From: Aplectana chamaeleonis
Taxonomy: Eukaryota; Nematoda; Chromadorea; Rhabditida; Cosmocercidae
NCBI GenBank assembly: GCA_029168955.1
Contig: JAPDOI010000291.1
Coordinates: 124,001 to 188,000 of the forward strand
Length of the DNA stretch: 64,000 nucleotides
Direction of reading: 5' to 3'
Shown here: piece by piece, positions 60,201 to 64,000 of the stretch
Numbering within the stretch: the first letter of the stretch is position 1
Layout: each line of letters begins with the position of its first letter
Program-made: the position numbers and the translations under genes
The notes under the pieces: model-generated
Seen by the model: only the letters and a program-made list of their open reading frames with translations
Database searches by the model: none
Told to the model about the DNA's origin: nothing

Positions 60201-63200
60201 GCTCCGCACACTCCCAGTTGGGTCCAACACACTTTTCCGGCGCTCTGCGCACTCACATTTGGGTCCAATACACTTTTCTCACCGCTCGGGGCACTCCCAG
60301 TTGGGTCCGACACATTTTTCCCGTCCCGTACACTTTCCCCGGCGCTCGACGCACTCCCATTTAGGCCCCACACACTTTTCACGGCGCTCGGCACTTTCCC
60401 AGTTGGGTCCAACACACTTTTCCCGGCGCTCGGCGCACTCCCAGTTGGGTCCAACACACTTTTCCCGGCGCTCGGCGCACTCCCACTTGGGTCCCGTACA
60501 CTTTCTCCGGCGCTCGGCGCACTCCTATTTGGGTCCAACTCACTTTTTCCGGCGCTCGGCGCACTCCCATTTGGGTCCCGTACACTTTCTCCGGCGCTCG
60601 GCGCACTCCTATTTGGGTCCAACTCACTTTTTCCGGCGCTCGGCGCACTCCCATTTGGGTCCCGTACACTTTCTCCGGCGCTCGGGGCACTCCCAGTTGG
60701 GTCCGACACATTTTTCCCGTCCCGTACACTTTCCCCGGCGCTCAGCGCTCTCCACGTTGGGTCGAACACACTTTTCTCGGCGCTCGGCGCACTCCCGGTT
60801 GGTTCCCACACACTTTCGCCGGCGCTCGGCGCACTCCCGGTTGGTTCCCACACACTTTTCCCATCGCTCGGCGCACTCACATTTGGTTCCCGTACACTTT
60901 CGCCGGCGCTCGGCGCACTCCCAGTTGGGTCCCACACACTTTTCCCGCCGCTCGGCGCACTCACATTTGGGTCCAACACACATTTATCGGCGCTCGGCGC
61001 ACTCCCAGTTGGGTCCCACACACTTTTCCCGGCGCTCGGCGAACTCACAGTGGAGTCCCACACACTTTTCTCGACGCTCGGCGCACTCACTTTAGGTCCA
61101 ACACACATTTATCGGCGCTCGGCGCACTCCCTGTTGGTACCGTACACTTTATACGGCGCTCAGTGCACTCCAAGTTGGGTCCAACACACTTTTCTCGGCG
61201 CCAGAAGCACCCCCAGTTGGGTCCAACACACTTTTCCCGGCGCTCGGCGCACTCCCATTTGGGTCCCACACACTTTTCACGGCGCTCGGCACTTTCCCAG
61301 TTGGGTCCAACACACTTTCCCCGGCGCTGTGCGCACTCCCACTTGGGTCCAACACACTTTTCTCGGTGCTCAGAAGCACCCCCAGTTGGGTCCAACACAC
61401 TTTTCCCGGCGCTCGACGCACTCCCATTTAGGCCCCACACACTTTTCACGGCGCTCGGCACTTTCCCAGTTGGGTCCGACACACTTTCTCCGGCGCTCGG
61501 CGCACTCCTATTTGGGTCCAACTCACTTTTTCCGGCGCTCGGCGCACTCCCAGTTGGGTCCGACACACTTCCTCCGGCGCTCGGCGCACTCCTATTTGGG
61601 TCCAACTCACTTTTTCCGGCGCTCGGCGCACTCCCAGTTGGGTCCGACACACTTTTCTCGGCGCTCCGCACACTCCCAGTTGGGTCCAACACACTTTTCC
61701 GGCGCTCTGCGCACTCACATTTGGGTCCAATACACTTTTCTCGCCGCTCGGGGCACTCCCAGTTGGGTCCGACACATTTTTCCCGTCCCGTACACTTTCC
61801 CCAGCGCTGAGCGCTCTCCACGTTGGATCGAACACACTTTTCTCGGCGCTCGACGCACTCCCGGTTGTTTCCCACACACTTTTCTCCGCGCCAGGAGCAC
61901 CCCAGTTGGGTTCCACACACTTTTTCCGGCGCTCGGCGCACTCACATTTGGGTCCCGTACACTTTTGCCGGCGCTCGGCGCACTCCCAGTTTGGTCCCAC
62001 ACACTTTTCCCGGCGCTCGGCGCACTCCCACTTGGGTCCCATACACTTTTCCGGCGCTCGGCGCACTCCTATTTGGGTCCAACTCACTTTTTCCGGCGCT
62101 CGGCGCACTCCCAGTTGGGTCCGACACACTTTTCTCGGCGCTCCGCACACTCCCAGTTGGGTCCAACACACTTCCGGCGCTCTGCGCACTCACGCTTGGG
62201 TCCAATACACTTTTCTCGCCGCTCGGGGCACTCCCAGTTGGGTCCGACACATTTTTCCCGTCCCGTACACTTTCCCCGGCGCTGAGCGCTCTCCACGTTG
62301 GATCGAACCCACTTTTCTCGGCGCTCGGCGCACTCCCGGTTGGTTCCACACACTTTTCTCCGCGCCAGGAGCACCCCCAGTTGGGTTCCACACACTTTTC
62401 CCGGCGCTCGGCGCACTCACATTTGGGTCCCGTACAATTTCGCCGGCGCTCGGCGCACTCCCAGTTGGGCCCCACACACTTTTCCCGGCGCTCGGCGCAC
62501 TCACGTTCGGGTCCAACACACATTTCTCGGCGCTCGGCGCACTCCCAGTTGGGTCCAACACACTTTTCTCGGCGCTCGGCGCACTCACTTTGGGTCCACA
62601 CACTTTCTCGGCGCTCGGCGCACTCTAGTTGGGTCCAACACACTTTTCCCGGCGCTCGGCGCACTCCCATTGGGTCCCGTACACTTTCTCCGGCGCTCGG
62701 CGCACTCCCAGTTGGGTCCAACACACTTTTCTCGGCGCTCGGCGCACTCCCAGTTGGGTCCGACACACTTTTCTCGGCGCTCAGCGCACTCCCAGTTGGG
62801 TCCAACACACTTTTCCGGCGCTCGGCGCACTCCCATTTGGGTCCAACACACTTTTCTCGGCGCTCGGCACTTTCCCAGTTGGGTCCGACACATTTTCCCG
62901 TCCCGTACTCTTTCCCCGGCGCTCAGCGCTCTCAACGTTGGGATCGAACACACTTTTCTCGGCGCTCGGCGCACTCCCGGTTGGTTCCCACACACTTTTT
63001 CCGCGTCGGCGCACTCCCAGTTGGGTCCCACACACTTTTCACGGCGCTCGGCACTTTCCCAGTTGGGTCCAACACACTTTTCCCGGCGCTCGGCGCACTC
63101 ACATTTGGGTCCAATACACTTTTCTCGCCGCTCGGGGCACTCCCAGTTGGGTCCGACACATTTTTCCCGTCCCGTACACTTTCCCCGGCGCTGAGCGCTC

Positions 63201-64000
63201 TCCACGTTGGATCGAACACACTTTTCTCGGCGCTCGACGCACTCCCGGTTGTTTCCCACACACTTTTCTCCGCGTCAGGAGCACCCCAGTTGGGTTCCAC
63301 ACACTTTTACCGGCGCTCGGCGCACTCACATTTGGGTCCCGTACACTTTCGCCGGCGCTCGGCGCACTCCCAGTTTGGTCCCACACACTTTTCCCGGCGC
63401 TCGGCGCACTCACGTTCGGGTCCAACACACATTTATCGGCGCTCGGCGCATTTCCAGTTGGGTCCAACACACTTTTCTCGACGCTCGGCGCACTCACTTT
63501 TGGGTCCCACACGCTTTTCTCGAAGCTCGGAGCACTCCTAGTTGGGTCCAACTCACTTTTCCCGGCGCTCGGCGCACTCCCATTTGGGTCCCGTACACTT
63601 TCTCCGGCGCTCGGCGCACTCCTAGTTGGGTCCAACACACATATCTCGCCGCTCGGCGCACTCCCAGTTGGGTCCGACACACTTTTCTCGGCGCTCCGCA
63701 CACTCCCAGTTGGGTCCAACACACTTTTCCGGCGCTCTGCGCACTCACACTTGGGTCCAATACACTTTTCTCGCCGCTCGGGGCACTCCCAGTTGGGTCC
63801 GACACATTTTTCCCGTCCCGTACTCTTTCCCCGGCGCTCAGCGCTCTCAACGTTGGATCGAACACACTTTTCTCGGCGCTCGGCGCACTCCCGGTTGGTT
63901 CCCACACACTTTTTTCCGCGCCAGGAGCACCCCCATTTAGGCCCCACACACTTTTCACGGCGCTCGGCACTTTCCCAGTTGGGTCCAACACACTTTTCCC
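51291..64000 (+). repeat. satellite subregion with higher-order organisation (right flank)
   Basis: The marker variants of the left flank return: CAGTGGAGTC at about 53586, 57776 and 61046; ATTTAGGCC at about 55635, 60359, 61427 and 63935; TTTATACGG at about 53697, 57879 and 61152; GAAGCTCGGAG at about 63522. Between about 51.3 and 55.5 kb core-like and flank-like units alternate. The array runs off the right end. Confidence 0.82.

Larger units (their letters stand above)
10608..64000 (+). repeat. 42-bp satellite array, right block (>53 kb, continues beyond the window)
   Basis: More than 1,250 head-to-tail units. The modal unit is 42 bp, about 62% GC, and cytosine-rich on the plus strand. 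Key words are CACACTTTTC, CGGCGCTCGGCGCACTCC and AGTTGGGTCC followed by AA, CA, GA or CGT before the next CAC. Because 42 is a multiple of three and the unit has no stop in any frame, it reads in the plus frames as repeats like HFSRRSAHSQLGPT, TFLGARRTPSWVPH and LFSALGALPVGSHT. In the minus frames it reads as ECAERREKCVGPNW, GSAPSAEKSVWDPT and LGVRRAPRKVCGTQ. One-base indels simply switch frame without causing a stop. No coding role is inferred. No transposon or unique DNA interrupts it. Confidence 0.97.

Noticed and set aside
10608..64000. CRISPR-like array
   Set aside because: Units are contiguous 42-bp repeats with no unique spacers, and the context is eukaryotic.
10608..64000. Telomeric repeat array
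   Set aside because: The unit bears no resemblance to TTAGGC, the nematode telomere repeat.

Overview
The window looks like nuclear DNA from a nematode, probably a strongylid/hookworm-like species. Three things point that way. A minus-strand fragment at the left edge reads as the endonuclease of an RTE-type non-LTR retrotransposon with the wording typical of strongylid nematode copies. A candidate exon at 906-1072 has a TTTCAG acceptor and a GTAAGT donor. The only other recognisable protein is a decayed Penelope-like retroelement. There is no bacterial-style gene organisation, no operon, and no tRNA or rRNA that I can recognise.

Layout. 1-2.2 kb: AT-rich unique DNA with the RTE fragment, one good candidate exon (906-1072) and a long, about 97% identical inverted repeat (1357-2004). 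2.2-4.56 kb: a diverged 42-bp tandem array (2192-2722), a roughly 396-bp direct duplication (2692-3087 and 3526-3922), and unique DNA with GC-rich hairpins. 4.56-5.77 kb: a first block of the main satellite. 5.77-10.6 kb: an insertion of about 4.8 kb carrying three stem-loops, a roughly 1.1-kb purine-strand microsatellite (core unit GAAGAAA) and a minus-strand Penelope-like element whose GIY-YIG nuclease lies upstream of the reverse transcriptase (permuted, Naiad-type order). 10.6-64 kb: more than 53 kb of uninterrupted satellite with a basic unit of 42 bp, running off the right edge.

The satellite dominates. Its unit is a multiple of three and has no stop codon in any of the six frames, so it produces enormous open frames on both strands (up to about 3,150 codons). 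I treat these as artefacts. Outside the middle, variant monomers occur in a repeated order (higher-order structure), with kilobase-scale internal duplications. Between about 34.7 and 51.3 kb the array is close to one monomer type and varies mainly by short homopolymer-length changes. The monomer type that ends the left block and the one that starts the right block are neighbours in intact copies elsewhere, so the retroelement-bearing segment was inserted into a pre-existing array.

No set of genes working together is visible. The biology here is repeat turnover: satellite expansion and homogenisation, retroelement insertion, and decay.
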